64,000 nt of DNA from an uncultured Chlorobiaceae bacterium (GTDB taxonomy: Bacteria > Bacteroidota > Chlorobiia > Chlorobiales > Chlorobiaceae): NCBI GenBank assembly GCA_903994365.1, contig CAJEXL010000008.1, positions 28,056 through 92,055 of the forward strand, given 5' to 3'. Numbering within the stretch: the stretch's first letter is position 1; every line of letters starts with the position of its first letter. The notes under the pieces were generated by a model that was not told the DNA's origin, searched no databases, and was given only the letters and a program-made list of their open reading frames with translations. The position numbers and the translations under genes were made by a program. Shown one piece after another: positions 46,527 through 56,339 of this stretch.

Positions 46527-46564
46527 AAAAAAGGAGACTGTTTTTTTGACCAGTCTCCTTTTTT
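46527..46564. terminator. Bidirectional rho-independent terminator
   Basis: AAAAAAGGAGACTG (46527-46540) pairs with CAGTCTCCTTTTTT (46551-46564). T-runs occur on both strands. It separates the GNAT-like gene from the convergent TorF-type porin. Confidence 0.93.
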
Positions 46565-46631
46565 ATTGTGATATTGTCCGTTGTATCGCTCAACCCATGC
46601 TACAACGCTCAACGATTTGAATCATAACAGG

Positions 46632-47348
46632 TTAGAACGATGCCATAAAGACAAGGCTCGATTTTTCTGTGTCAGGGTTGTAGACGTAAGAAGCGGTATA
46701 GCGATCTTTTGAAACTGAAATGCCGGTGTTGACAAGGGCAATATTGCTATTTTTTCCGACCTCATACTGGTCGCCATAGTAATCCTCGTCACCTATGCCG
46801 ACAACAGCCTTTGCGGTATAGCCATCTTTATCGTAGAACTTGTAACCCGCTTCAAGGTACTTGGCATTTTCGGTGCCATCTGTTCCTGCTGCTGCATTGC
46901 CTTTGTCACCCGCAACATTAATGGCGGCAAGCAGGCTGAGGTTATTTTTTGCATAGGCAACACTCAGTTCAATGACGTTCGGGCCGTCATTGGTGAAGTC
47001 AAACGTTCTTGCGTTTGGCTTCGTTGCCGTGTCCGGGATATAATAATCGGTTATGGTCAGGCAGAAGTCTCCAACCGGCACTGTTGCATAAAGGTCTGTT
47101 TCGTTGTATTTGTTTCCTCCAACATCATTGACTGCATAAGTTCCCCATGCGCCAACAATGATACCACTTCCAGGAAAAGTATAGGAGAGAGCTGGCTGAA
47201 TAGCCGGTGAATCACCCAAATCACCACCTCTCCATACATAACTGCTGACCACATCTGCGCCAACTTTAAATCCTTCAGCCTGGGCTGTGCCACCAAATCC
47301 TGCCAAAAGTGCTACGGCGAGGCTGAGAAGTTTTGCTGTTTTTTTCAT
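46632..47348 (-). CDS. TorF-type (Gcw_chp family) putative outer-membrane porin
   Basis: A 238-residue protein with a signal peptide (MKKTAKLLSLAVALLAGFGG, cleavage near AQA) and a beta-barrel body. The start ADVVSSYVWRGGDLGDSPAI at about 32-51 is the conserved beginning of the TIGR02001/Gcw_chp family, and the chain ends in Phe, as for outer-membrane proteins. The transported compound is unknown. An AAAGGGA ribosome-binding site lies before the ATG. The 245-bp upstream gap is strongly AT-rich and probably holds its promoter. Confidence 0.88.
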   Translation of the reverse strand: MKKTAKLLSLAVALLAGFGGTAQAEGFKVGADVVSSYVWRGGDLGDSPAIQPALSYTFPGSGIIVGAWGTYAVNDVGGNKYNETDLYATVPVGDFCLTITDYYIPDTATKPNARTFDFTNDGPNVIELSVAYAKNNLSLLAAINVAGDKGNAAAGTDGTENAKYLEAGYKFYDKDGYTAKAVVGIGDEDYYGDQYEVGKNSNIALVNTGISVSKDRYTASYVYNPDTEKSSLVFMASF

Positions 47349-47593
47349 AGTATTTAATCCCTTTGTCTGATTATGTGAAATAGAACTACAACTCTTTTTT
47401 TAATAAAAAAATGAGATTAAATATAAATAAACGTTGAAAATTTAAAAATCTTTTAATGAAATAAGGTTTTAAGATTTATTGGCCTTATTTTTTAATAAAA
47501 AGTGAATCCCTGCCTTGACTTTTGCTCTCTCCTTGTTTCGGTGTAAATTAAAGTCTAATTACTTGAACGTCATTTGAACATGAAGTCTGTATC

Positions 47594-48001
47594 ATGGGTC
47601 GGTCTGATATTATGTTGCCGGGTAGATATTCGGAATACGAAACATTGCATGGCTTCATTGCATCGTTTGCTGAACGGGAACGATACAGCTCTCCTTTCAT
47701 TGAATCTTTTCAATTGTCTATGAAAGAGGCTTTTATTAACGCTATAAAACATGGCAATTGCGAGCAGGAGGATTTGACCGTATCCTGCAAGCTGATTACC
47801 TCAGACAATACTTTGTTGGCTTTCGTGAGAGATTGTGGCAAAGGGTTCAACCCTGACGAACAGCCAAATCCCATCAATCCTCTTCATCTTTTCAAGTTAT
47901 CAGGTCGGGGTCTCTTCATTATCCGAAGCATTGTCGAAAGCGTTGCTCTGGAGTGTGATGATGATGGTTGTACCCTGATCTTGCGCTATATTCCCTACTG
48001 A
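47594..48001 (+). CDS. RsbW-like anti-sigma factor serine/threonine kinase
   Basis: A 135-residue HATPase-type protein. The N box is KEAFINAIKHGN (Glu45, Asn49), the G1 box is DCGKGFNPDE (80-89) and the G2 box is SGRGLFII (103-110). This is the RsbW/SpoIIAB type of kinase that controls a sigma factor or an anti-sigma antagonist in partner-switching systems. No STAS antagonist or sigma gene is adjacent. No good ribosome-binding site precedes the ATG, so Met7 could also be the start. Confidence 0.87.
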   Translation: MGRSDIMLPGRYSEYETLHGFIASFAERERYSSPFIESFQLSMKEAFINAIKHGNCEQEDLTVSCKLITSDNTLLAFVRDCGKGFNPDEQPNPINPLHLFKLSGRGLFIIRSIVESVALECDDDGCTLILRYIPY

Positions 48002-48061
48002 CATTATTCAGTCGTTCTTCGTATGTTCGGTTTAACACGGTAAAACAGGTATCAAACTATC

Positions 48062-49744
48062 ATGGATTTGTCAAAAAGCCTCCTGTGGCGCGAACTTCAG
48101 ACTCATCAGCATGAGATAGAGTCTCTGCAGATGAGTGAACTCTTTGTTGAAGAGCCTGCACGCTTTGAACGTTTCTCCATTCGGTGGAAAGGGTTATTGC
48201 TCGACTATTCAAAAAACCGGATTACTCCGAAAACCATGGAGTTGCTGCTGGAGCTGGCACGTCAAGCCGGGCTGGAGAAAAAACGTGACGCAATGTTTGA
48301 CGGAGAGAGCATCAACGTTACTGAGCACAGGTCGGTGCTGCATACTGCGCTACGCAGGCCATCAGGCTACACGTTGCAGATTGATGGGCTTGATCTTTCA
48401 ACGGAGATTGCCGATGTGCTTGCCCAGATGAAGGATTGTTGTGAAAGAGTTATTTCTGGAACGTGGACGGGCTTCACGGGCAAGCGCATGACTGATGTGG
48501 TGAATATAGGTATTGGAGGTTCCGACCTTGGTCCTTATATGGTGACCGAAGCGCTTCGTCCTTTTGCCCATGGTCAGCTTCAGGTTCATTTTGTCTCCAA
48601 TATAGATGGCACGCACATCAGCGAGACGTTAAAGAGGCTCAATCCCGAAACCACCCTTTTTATTGTAGCATCTAAAACGTTTACCACTCAGGAGACCCTC
48701 ACCAATGCGATGAGCGCCCGTGAGTGGTTTTTAAAGCATGCCACCGATGCGTCGCATATCGCCAAACATTTTGTAGCAGTTTCAACGAACCGCACAAAGG
48801 TTGTTGAATTTGGTATTGATGAGGCCAACATGTTCCGTTTTTGGGATTGGGTTGGGGGACGCTACTCTCTCTGGTCATCTATCGGTCTTTCTATTGCGCT
48901 TTTTCTCGGCTTTGACCATTTCCAGGAGCTGCTCAACGGCGCTCATGAGATGGATGAGCATTTCCGTCAAACGCCGCTTGAGGGCAATATTCCTGTTCTT
49001 CTGGCGCTGCTCGGCATCTGGTACAACAATTTCTTTGCCTCTTCATCTCATGCGGTTATTCCCTACGACCAGTATCTTCACCGTTTTCCTGCCTATCTTC
49101 AGCAGCTCGATATGGAGAGTAATGGTAAACAGGTCACATACGATGGTTCTGCGGTCGATTATGCAACCGGGCCGGTGATCTGGGGTGAGCCAGGTACCAA
49201 CTCCCAGCACGCCTTTTTCCAGCTTCTGCATCAAGGGCCGAAAGTTATTCCTGCCGATTTTATTGTGCCTCTCAAAACACAGAACCCTGCAGGGGAGCAT
49301 CACGACATACTGCTTGCCAACTGTTTTGCACAGACCGAAGCGCTCATGAAAGGTAAAAACGAGCAAGAAGTGCGTAAAGAACTTGAAGCATCCGGTTGTA
49401 GTGTTTCAGAGCTGAACATGTTGCTGCCACATAAAGTATTTCCTGGCAATCGTCCTACCAATACCATTCTTCTTGAGGAGATTAACCCTTTCACTCTTGG
49501 AAGTCTCATTGCCATGTATGAGCACAAAGTCTTTGTACAGGGTATTATCTGGGAGATCAATTCGTTTGACCAGTGGGGTGTGGAGCTTGGCAAGCAACTC
49601 GCAAAGGTGATTTTTCCTGAAATTCAGGGGGGCGAAACGGTGAGTGGGCATGACAGTTCAACCAATGCACTGATCAATGCGTACAGAGCTTTTCGTACAA
49701 AAAGTTCAGGAATAAAAAAGGAGCAACTCTCATTCTTTGACTGA
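48062..49744 (+). CDS. pgi: Glucose-6-phosphate isomerase
   Basis: A 560-residue Pgi of the large (eukaryote/proteobacteria-like) type. [15 protein letters not shown] and the C-terminal signature [18 protein letters not shown] are diagnostic; the ENPxT-like [10 protein letters not shown] segment is present. It interconverts glucose 6-phosphate and fructose 6-phosphate, linking glycogen and sugar metabolism. It follows the anti-sigma kinase gene by 60 bp. A hairpin lies just after the stop. Confidence 0.96.
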   Translation: MDLSKSLLWRELQTHQHEIESLQMSELFVEEPARFERFSIRWKGLLLDYSKNRITPKTMELLLELARQAGLEKKRDAMFDGESINVTEHRSVLHTALRRPSGYTLQIDGLDLSTEIADVLAQMKDCCERVISGTWTGFTGKRMTDVVNIGIGGSDLGPYMVTEALRPFAHGQLQVHFVSNIDGTHISETLKRLNPETTLFIVASKTFTTQETLTNAMSAREWFLKHATDASHIAKHFVAVSTNRTKVVEFGIDEANMFRFWDWVGGRYSLWSSIGLSIALFLGFDHFQELLNGAHEMDEHFRQTPLEGNIPVLLALLGIWYNNFFASSSHAVIPYDQYLHRFPAYLQQLDMESNGKQVTYDGSAVDYATGPVIWGEPGTNSQHAFFQLLHQGPKVIPADFIVPLKTQNPAGEHHDILLANCFAQTEALMKGKNEQEVRKELEASGCSVSELNMLLPHKVFPGNRPTNTILLEEINPFTLGSLIAMYEHKVFVQGIIWEINSFDQWGVELGKQLAKVIFPEIQGGETVSGHDSSTNALINAYRAFRTKSSGIKKEQLSFFD

Positions 49745-49754
49745 ACCCTGAGAA

Positions 49755-49791
49755 GGCGTGTCGGTAGGTACTCTACCAACACCGACACGCC
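49755..49791. terminator. Hairpin between convergent pgi and caspase-like genes
   Basis: GGCGTGTCGGT (49755-49765) is the exact reverse complement of ACCGACACGCC (49781-49791), and an inner GGTAG/CTACC pair stabilises the loop. No T-run follows, so termination is inferred from position only. Confidence 0.6.
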
Positions 49792-49809
49792 GCTATCAGT
49801 TGACCGGAC

Positions 49810-50664
49810 CTAAGTAAATACCTTTTCAGCAACAGACGCTACCGTACCTTCAAGCTGGGGTACTTGGGCGTAGCCCATAGCTTTGATATCTGTTGATATC
49901 TGACTGTCGAGTCTTTTTCGTGTGATTGTTACACCAGCCCCTCTTAAAACTTTGCAGAAGTTATAGGTGAATACTCCTCTGTAAACGCCTCCAATGGATG
50001 TTTCGGCAGAGGTCTGATTGTCGCGGCATCCGGCCCACAAGACGTGATTCAGTCCTGCAGCAATGCTTACGTCTTTTTCTCCTTTTTTAGGCTTGAGTAT
50101 GCCGCGCACAGGGAGTGACGGATTTGCATCAAGGAAGAAGCCCCAGTCGATGGGTGGTTCGACGAACCGATAATTGACACTCACCTTCTCATCAGTAGAT
50201 GCAAGAGCGGCTAACTCTCTTGTTCCGGTCCCGGAATGGCAGGAGTCGAGAATAACATCGAGATTGACCCCGGCAGGCAGAGTGGTAAATGCCTTGCGCA
50301 AATCGTCATCCTTGATCATGCCAGCGGTTGCAAAGTCGTGCGGACAAATTGTTTCATCCTTTCCATCCGGTTCATCTCCATCAACATCAATCATTTGTGA
50401 GCCATGGCCGGAATAGTAGAATACCAGTACGTCTCCAGCTTTTGCTCCGGTTGTCAGCCACTTTAGTCCAGCCATAATATTGGCCCTGGTTGCCCGGGAA
50501 TCAGTCAGAATCCGCATTGTTGTCGGGCTCGATGGTACAATACCAAGAACAGAAAGAGTGTTCGCCATATCCCGGACATCGTTTACGCATCCGCGCAGAT
50601 CAGGTCCACCGGCACCGACAGGGGCATAATCATTAACCCCAACAAGTAAAGCTTTTTTTGCCAT
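49810..50664 (-). CDS. Caspase-family cysteine protease (orthocaspase/metacaspase-like)
   Basis: A 284-residue protein with a clear C14 caspase-like domain. The catalytic His87 is in YYSGHGSQ and the catalytic Cys142 in LDSCHSGTG. It contains the acidic loop DVDGDEPDGKDE between them, as in metacaspases. Such proteases usually cut after basic residues and are associated with cell-death or stress systems in bacteria. The frame extends to 50766, but the ATG at 50664 with a GGAG site and MAKKALLVGVNDY is the family start. It lies 161 bp downstream of the LRR gene on the same strand. Confidence 0.92.
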   Translation of the reverse strand: MAKKALLVGVNDYAPVGAGGPDLRGCVNDVRDMANTLSVLGIVPSSPTTMRILTDSRATRANIMAGLKWLTTGAKAGDVLVFYYSGHGSQMIDVDGDEPDGKDETICPHDFATAGMIKDDDLRKAFTTLPAGVNLDVILDSCHSGTGTRELAALASTDEKVSVNYRFVEPPIDWGFFLDANPSLPVRGILKPKKGEKDVSIAAGLNHVLWAGCRDNQTSAETSIGGVYRGVFTYNFCKVLRGAGVTITRKRLDSQISTDIKAMGYAQVPQLEGTVASVAEKVFT

Positions 50665-50825
50665 GAGCGCTACTCCATTGTTAATAATGTGGTAAAAAGA
50701 GCCGCAGATTTTATTCCTTTTTTTTGCTGCTGCGGTGTTGGTTGACGCGAAAAAAGACTCACTCAATGATAATAAATATGTACTTCAAACCAAAATGTTA
50801 ATATCCGGCATCAAGGGGTTTGTTG

Positions 50826-52031
50826 TTATGGTTTAAGTACTACTTCGCAGTCAGGATGGAGCTCAATAAAGCGCTCAAGCTCTTCATCAGGAACTCTGCC
50901 GGTTGAAAGTTCAATTTTTTCAAGCTGTTGCAGATGCATAATTGGGGCGATGGAGGTGACGAGTGTATTGGAAATATCCAGCTCTTCAAGGTTATTCAGC
51001 TCCTTCAGAGCATCAATGGATTCAAGAGGCGTGTTTGCTATACTCAATTCTCGCAGCTCGGAGAGCGATTTCAGTCCCTCAATACTGTTGACATCTGTTT
51101 TGTTGCATCGGATATACTCCAGACTCTTGATTCCTGCCAGTGGAGCCAGATCGCGGATGCCAGAATTGTTTATGCCAAGCTCAATGAGATTTTCAAGGTG
51201 TGCGATTGGTTCAAGGGAAGATATTCCTGTCTTATAGCAACTGAGCTTTTGAAGCTTTGCAAGATTTTTCAAAGGGGAGAGATCAGTTATCATGGTTTCT
51301 GAACAATAGAGTTCCTCCAGATTGACAAGCTGACTGATTGGCTCAAGGGAGCTTATTTCAGTGCTGGAGACCCATAGAAGTTTCAGACTTGTAAGGTTTC
51401 GAAGCGGTTCCAGCGACGAAAAGTCACAGTCGAAGGCGTAAATGTATTGCAGCTTTTTGAGATGCGTCAATGGTTCGAGATCTTCAACAGGCGATTCATC
51501 GCAACGGAGGTGCTGCAGCTTTTCAAGGAGACGCACAGGTAACAGATTATGTACTCTTCTGTTGTCGCAGCGGAGATGTGTTGTTTCAAAAAAGGCAAGC
51601 AACTCCTGATCAGAAGGATCACGGACAATTTTCAGGGTTGTTTTAACGACATCTTTCCAGTCAGAGGTCAGGGTATTCCACCATTTTTTTCGTGAAGTGC
51701 TGTCGCGCAGCAGCTCCTCCCTTGAAATATTGCGAAGGTATTCAAGTTCATCTGTACGATTGAATGACTGCCTTACACTATCCTGATGATCGGTTTTTTC
51801 TGAAAGAGGTTGAGTAGAGTCGTGCGTACTGACATTGAGCTTTTCAGTGAGGCAACGAGTGTACCACTCAGCTTTTTTGTCCTCTATGTTATGATGATGA
51901 GATTCAGGTGATTGCTGGTCAAGCGAAGAGACATCTTCAAAAATATCGTTACCGCACCGGGGGCATATCGCGTTGTCCATGGTGAGAGGGTAGCCACAGA
52001 TCGGACATTGATTGTAGGTATGTTGCTCCAA
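50826..52031 (-). CDS. Zinc-ribbon and leucine-rich-repeat protein
   Basis: A 401-residue protein. A zinc ribbon begins the chain (Cys9, Cys12, Cys23, Cys26). A charged helical linker (about 30-150) follows. The rest consists of about ten leucine-rich repeats of roughly 21-23 residues, for example LTSLKLLWVSSTEISSLEPI, of the internalin-like SDS22 subtype. No signal peptide or membrane segment is present, so it is probably cytosolic. LRR arrays bind proteins; the ligand is unknown. The adjacent caspase-like gene on the same strand makes a recogniser/effector pairing conceivable. Confidence 0.85.
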   Translation of the reverse strand: MEQHTYNQCPICGYPLTMDNAICPRCGNDIFEDVSSLDQQSPESHHHNIEDKKAEWYTRCLTEKLNVSTHDSTQPLSEKTDHQDSVRQSFNRTDELEYLRNISREELLRDSTSRKKWWNTLTSDWKDVVKTTLKIVRDPSDQELLAFFETTHLRCDNRRVHNLLPVRLLEKLQHLRCDESPVEDLEPLTHLKKLQYIYAFDCDFSSLEPLRNLTSLKLLWVSSTEISSLEPISQLVNLEELYCSETMITDLSPLKNLAKLQKLSCYKTGISSLEPIAHLENLIELGINNSGIRDLAPLAGIKSLEYIRCNKTDVNSIEGLKSLSELRELSIANTPLESIDALKELNNLEELDISNTLVTSIAPIMHLQQLEKIELSTGRVPDEELERFIELHPDCEVVLKP

Positions 52032-52253
52032 AATTCTAACAGCAATTTAATTACGTGGAGTGGAGAGAAAATTCTTGTTTCCGTAATATACAAAAAAGCT
52101 TTGTCGCCATAAAAGAGGGGTAACATTATCGATACATTTCTCCCCGAAAATGTGCTATTTTGGGTTGCAAATGATCTGTTCATTGATGGCACATTGTTTG
52201 TTGATGAGGAATATCCTTTACCAGCTCTTCTATGACGAATATTTTGTATCATT

Positions 52254-55200
52254 ATGGATTTTATACACTTACATGCTCATACGCACTATTCGATGCAGAG
52301 CAGTCCTATTTTTCCGCATGAGTTGTTTGCAGCCGCACTGAAGTTTCGTATGGAGAGTATTGCGGTTACGGATTATTGCGCAATGTTCAATATGCCTGAG
52401 CTTTTCAGTGAGGCGAAAAATGCAGGTGTGCGGCTTATTATCGGGAGTGAGCTTCTGTTGCTTGAAGCCGATGCCCACCAGAGTCGGCGTGTTCCTCTCT
52501 CTCCTTCGCTGGTGGTGCTTGTCCAGAATGAAACAGGATACAAAAATCTTTGCATTCTCTTGTCGAGAGCGGCAAAAGAGGGGTTTGTCAATGGTATGCC
52601 GCATATTGAGAGCCGTCTGCTTGAAACCTTTCATGACGGGCTTATTTGCCTTTCGGGTTACTCTTCGGGGAGAATAGGCCGGGCGCTGCTTGCCGGTGCC
52701 ATTGAGGAGGCTGAAACATTCACCGCCAGGTATCAGGAGATTTTTGGCGATAACTTCTATCTGGAGCTCCAGCGCCATAATACACCCTGGGATGAAAAGC
52801 TTAACCAGCAGACCATTGCCCTGGCGGAAAAATTTTCCATTGAGCTGGTTGCCACCAATAATGTTCACTATCTGGAGCGAAAGGATGCGGGCTGCTACAG
52901 GGCAATGGTCGCTAACCGGACCAAGGAGAAGCTTTCCAGTCAGAATCTGCTTGCGCTTGCCGGGAGTGACCATTATCTGAAATCTTCTGAAGAGATGACT
53001 CTTCTTTTCAGTGATGAGCATCGGGAGTTGACGAATACGGTGCGTATTGCTGAAAAGTGCTCTTACCACTTTGGTGATAAAGAGCCAGTGCTGCCCCATT
53101 TCCCGCTTCCAGAGGGATTTGATAATGAGCGAGCATACCTTCGCCATCTCACCTGGGAGGGTGCAAGGGAGAAGTATGCTGGTGCTGAAACTGAAGGTAT
53201 TTCGCCTGAGGAGGTGAAAGCGAGAATAGAACTTGAACTTGGGGTAATTGAAAAGATGGGTTTCAGCTCCTACTTTCTTATTGTCAGTGACCTTATTGCC
53301 GCATCACGACGTCTTGGCTATTCGGTTGGCCCAGGAAGGGGATCGGCGGCAGGGAGTATTGTTGCCTATCTTATCGGCATAACCAGGATTGATCCGCTGA
53401 AGTACAAGCTTCTTTTTGAGCGTTTTTTAAACCCGGAGCGCTCTTCAATGCCCGATATCGATATTGATTTTACCCCTGTGGGCAAGCAGAAGGTTCTCGA
53501 ATATACGGTTGAAAAGTATGGTACTGAGAGTGTTGCCAAGGTTATTGCCATTGGTACATTTGGTGCCAAGGCGGCCATTCGTGATGCTGGTCGGGTGCTT
53601 GAGGTTCCTCTCAATCTGGTGGATAAACTTGCAAAACTGGTTCCGGTCAAGCCGGGTATTACCCTTGAAAAGGCGCTGAGCGAATCAAAAGAGTTGAAAC
53701 AGTTTGGTGAAAGCACTCCGGAACTGCGGGAGTTGATGGTATCTGCCCGCGCTCTTGAGGGGCGCGCCAGGAACGTCTCCATGCATGCCGGGGCCGTGGT
53801 AATTACTGATGGTCCGCTTGAGGAGCAGGTGCCGCTCTATGTTTCCAACAAGATTGAGACTGAGGTTCGCAAGTTCGCCGATGAGTTTGATCTTGATGCA
53901 CCGGAGCAGGTGAAGGGCAAAGCCTCTGATGGCAGTGAGGAGAAGCAGGTTGTTACGCAGTTCGACAAAAACTGGATTGAGACCTCGGGGTTGCTGAAGA
54001 TTGACTATCTCGGTCTTGAAACGCTTGCGGTTATTGATGAGACGCTCAAAATGATCAAACGACGGCACAACCTTGATATTGAGCTTGAAAAGGTGCCAAT
54101 GACCGATCGCAAGACCTTCAAGATTTTTCAGGAGGGCAAGATGGCCGGTATTTTCCAGTTTGAGTCCTCCGGTATGCAAAGTTACATGACCCGCCTTCAG
54201 CCGACCCAGATAGGTGATATCATCGCCATGAGCGCACTCTACCGTCCTGGTGCTCTCAATGCGAGGATTGATGAGCGGCGTAATGCGGTCGATCTCTTTG
54301 TTGACCGGAAGCATGGGCGGGAGTCGATCGACTATATGCACCCGATGCTTGAGGGTATTCTGAAGGAGACTTATGGTGTTATTGTCTATCAGGAGCAGGT
54401 GATGCAGATTTCACAGGTGATGGGTGGCTTCTCTCTTGCCAAAGCGGATAATCTGCGCAAGGCGATGGGTAAAAAGAAGCCTGAAATCATGGAGAAGTAC
54501 AAGGTCGATTTTGTCCAGGGAGCTATTCAGCAGGGGGTGCATGATACGCTGGCCACACGGGTTTTTGAACTGATGGCCGAATTTGCGGGGTATGGTTTCA
54601 ACAAGAGCCACTCTGCGGCTTACGGAGTGCTTGCCTACTGGACAGGGTACCTCAAGGCTCACTACACGATTGAGTTTGTGACGGCTGTCTTGAACAGTGA
54701 AATTGGTGATATTGAACGGATGAAGCATTTGACTGATGAGGCGAAGAGTTTTGGTATCGCAACGCTTCCTCCGTCGATCAATAAAAGTGATGCGCTCTTT
54801 TCTGTTGAGGATGCTGATGGCCGTTCATACATTCGGGTAGGATTGAGCGCCATCAAGCAGGTTGGTGGTGCAGCAAGAGCGGTTGTTACCTCAAGGATGC
54901 GGCGAAAACGTGATTTTGTCAACCTTTTTGATCTGGCAGCATCGGTCGATCTTCGGGTTATGAATCGCAAGGCGCTTGAATGCCTGATTCTCTCCGGAGC
55001 ATTTGACGAAATTGACATGCATCGCGCCAAGCTTGTTGCCAATATTGACAAGGCAATCAAGTTCGGGCAGATGCAGAACCGCTCGGTGACACTGGGTCAG
55101 TGTGGCTTTTTTTCGGCAGAGGATGGTGACGGAGTTGAGGAGTCACACTATCCTGATATGGATTCTGTCGAGATGATGCCTGAAGCGGAAAAGCTCCTCC

Positions 55201-55823
55201 ATGAAAAGAGACTTGTCGGTTTTTATCTGAGCCGACATCCACTCTCGCCATACCGTCGCGACTGGCAGGCCTTTGCTACGCTTCAGCTTCACTCAAAAGA
55301 GGTTGTTGCGGCCAAGCAGTACAAGGTTATCGGTGTTATTGTTTCGGTGAAGCCCTACCAGGACCGGAAAGGAAAGCAGATGCTCTTCGGTTGCATTGAG
55401 GATTTTACTGGCAAGGCGGATTTTACCGTTTTTGCAAGTCTTTACGAACAGTATGGCCATCTTGTTAAACCGGAAGAGGTGCTTATGCTTGTTGCTGAGG
55501 GAGAGGTAAGTGGTGGTATGCTCAAGCTGCTTGTCAGGGAGATCGTACCGATAAAGAAAGTCAGGCATAACCTTGTCAAGAAAATTATTCTCAATATTGA
55601 TGCTGATGATCCTCTTCAGATAGCAAAACTTGGACATGTAAAGAAGATCTTTGATTCAAGCAAGGGAGGGACTCCTGTGGAGTTTGAGGTAAAGGCGCAG
55701 TCGGGAGATAACATTGAAACAATCACTCTTTTCGCCCGGAGTACCCCTGTCGATCCGGATGAGGCTACCATTGAAAAGCTTGAAGAGATTCTTGGGCCAG
55801 ACAATGTGCGTATTTCTGGATAG
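52254..55823 (+). CDS. dnaE: DNA polymerase III alpha subunit
   Basis: A 1189-residue C-family replicative polymerase of normal DnaE length. The PHP domain starts at once with HLHAHTHYS. The catalytic aspartates lie in PDIDIDFTP near residue 400 and GPGRGSAAGSIVAYL precedes them. A C-terminal OB-fold (IGVIVSVKPYQDRKGKQMLF) is present. It replicates the chromosome with the beta clamp. The ATG at 52254 is supported by the intact PHP domain. It is divergent from the LRR gene across a 222-bp gap. Confidence 0.97.
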   Translation: MDFIHLHAHTHYSMQSSPIFPHELFAAALKFRMESIAVTDYCAMFNMPELFSEAKNAGVRLIIGSELLLLEADAHQSRRVPLSPSLVVLVQNETGYKNLCILLSRAAKEGFVNGMPHIESRLLETFHDGLICLSGYSSGRIGRALLAGAIEEAETFTARYQEIFGDNFYLELQRHNTPWDEKLNQQTIALAEKFSIELVATNNVHYLERKDAGCYRAMVANRTKEKLSSQNLLALAGSDHYLKSSEEMTLLFSDEHRELTNTVRIAEKCSYHFGDKEPVLPHFPLPEGFDNERAYLRHLTWEGAREKYAGAETEGISPEEVKARIELELGVIEKMGFSSYFLIVSDLIAASRRLGYSVGPGRGSAAGSIVAYLIGITRIDPLKYKLLFERFLNPERSSMPDIDIDFTPVGKQKVLEYTVEKYGTESVAKVIAIGTFGAKAAIRDAGRVLEVPLNLVDKLAKLVPVKPGITLEKALSESKELKQFGESTPELRELMVSARALEGRARNVSMHAGAVVITDGPLEEQVPLYVSNKIETEVRKFADEFDLDAPEQVKGKASDGSEEKQVVTQFDKNWIETSGLLKIDYLGLETLAVIDETLKMIKRRHNLDIELEKVPMTDRKTFKIFQEGKMAGIFQFESSGMQSYMTRLQPTQIGDIIAMSALYRPGALNARIDERRNAVDLFVDRKHGRESIDYMHPMLEGILKETYGVIVYQEQVMQISQVMGGFSLAKADNLRKAMGKKKPEIMEKYKVDFVQGAIQQGVHDTLATRVFELMAEFAGYGFNKSHSAAYGVLAYWTGYLKAHYTIEFVTAVLNSEIGDIERMKHLTDEAKSFGIATLPPSINKSDALFSVEDADGRSYIRVGLSAIKQVGGAARAVVTSRMRRKRDFVNLFDLAASVDLRVMNRKALECLILSGAFDEIDMHRAKLVANIDKAIKFGQMQNRSVTLGQCGFFSAEDGDGVEESHYPDMDSVEMMPEAEKLLHEKRLVGFYLSRHPLSPYRRDWQAFATLQLHSKEVVAAKQYKVIGVIVSVKPYQDRKGKQMLFGCIEDFTGKADFTVFASLYEQYGHLVKPEEVLMLVAEGEVSGGMLKLLVREIVPIKKVRHNLVKKIILNIDADDPLQIAKLGHVKKIFDSSKGGTPVEFEVKAQSGDNIETITLFARSTPVDPDEATIEKLEEILGPDNVRISG

Positions 55824-55922
55824 GCCGCTTTGTTTAAGAAAATTTTTATTACTTTCTGTAGTGATTGACTGTGATTACATGCCAACGCTAATTATTAATT
55901 CTAAACTGGTACATAAAACATA

Positions 55923-56252
55923 ATGAGTGGAAAATATCTTGTGGCCACAGACCTGAATTTCAAGGCTGAGATACTTGATTCAGACAAGGTCGCGCTGGTT
56001 GATTTCTGGGCCGCATGGTGTGGTCCATGTATGATGCTCGGCCCTGTTATCGAAGAGCTTGCCAACGATTACGAAGGACGTGCCGTTATTGCAAAGCTCA
56101 ATGTTGATGAGAACCCCAACACTGCTGCGCAGTATGGTATAAGAAGCATACCCTCCCTGCTTGTTTTCAAAAATGGCCAGGTTGTTGATCAGATGCTTGG
56201 CGCCATGCCAAAGAACATGATCGCGAAAAAACTCGACGAACATATCGGCTGA
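55923..56252 (+). CDS. trxA: Thioredoxin
   Basis: A 109-residue thioredoxin with the active-site WAAWCGPCMM and the cis-proline segment SIPSLLVFKNG. It reduces disulfides in the cytoplasm and supplies electrons to peroxiredoxins such as the Tpx in this window. It has its own terminator at 56272-56313. Confidence 0.97.
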   Translation: MSGKYLVATDLNFKAEILDSDKVALVDFWAAWCGPCMMLGPVIEELANDYEGRAVIAKLNVDENPNTAAQYGIRSIPSLLVFKNGQVVDQMLGAMPKNMIAKKLDEHIG

Positions 56253-56271
56253 TAAAGCGAGAGCAACGACG

Positions 56272-56313
56272 CCAGCTACCCCGGAAACTAATCATGGGTG
56301 GCTGGTTTTTTTT
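56272..56313 (+). terminator. Terminator between trxA and trxB
   Basis: CCAGCTACCC (56272-56281) pairs with GGGTGGCTGG (56296-56305), one G-T wobble, followed by eight T residues. It separates trxA from trxB although both lie on the same strand. Confidence 0.82.
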
Positions 56314-56339
56314 ATTTATTCCCGTCCCCCAAAAGCATC

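Noticed and set aside
52269..53147. 292-codon minus-strand frame opposite the dnaE start
   Set aside because: Antisense to the intact PHP domain of dnaE; basic, low-information product.
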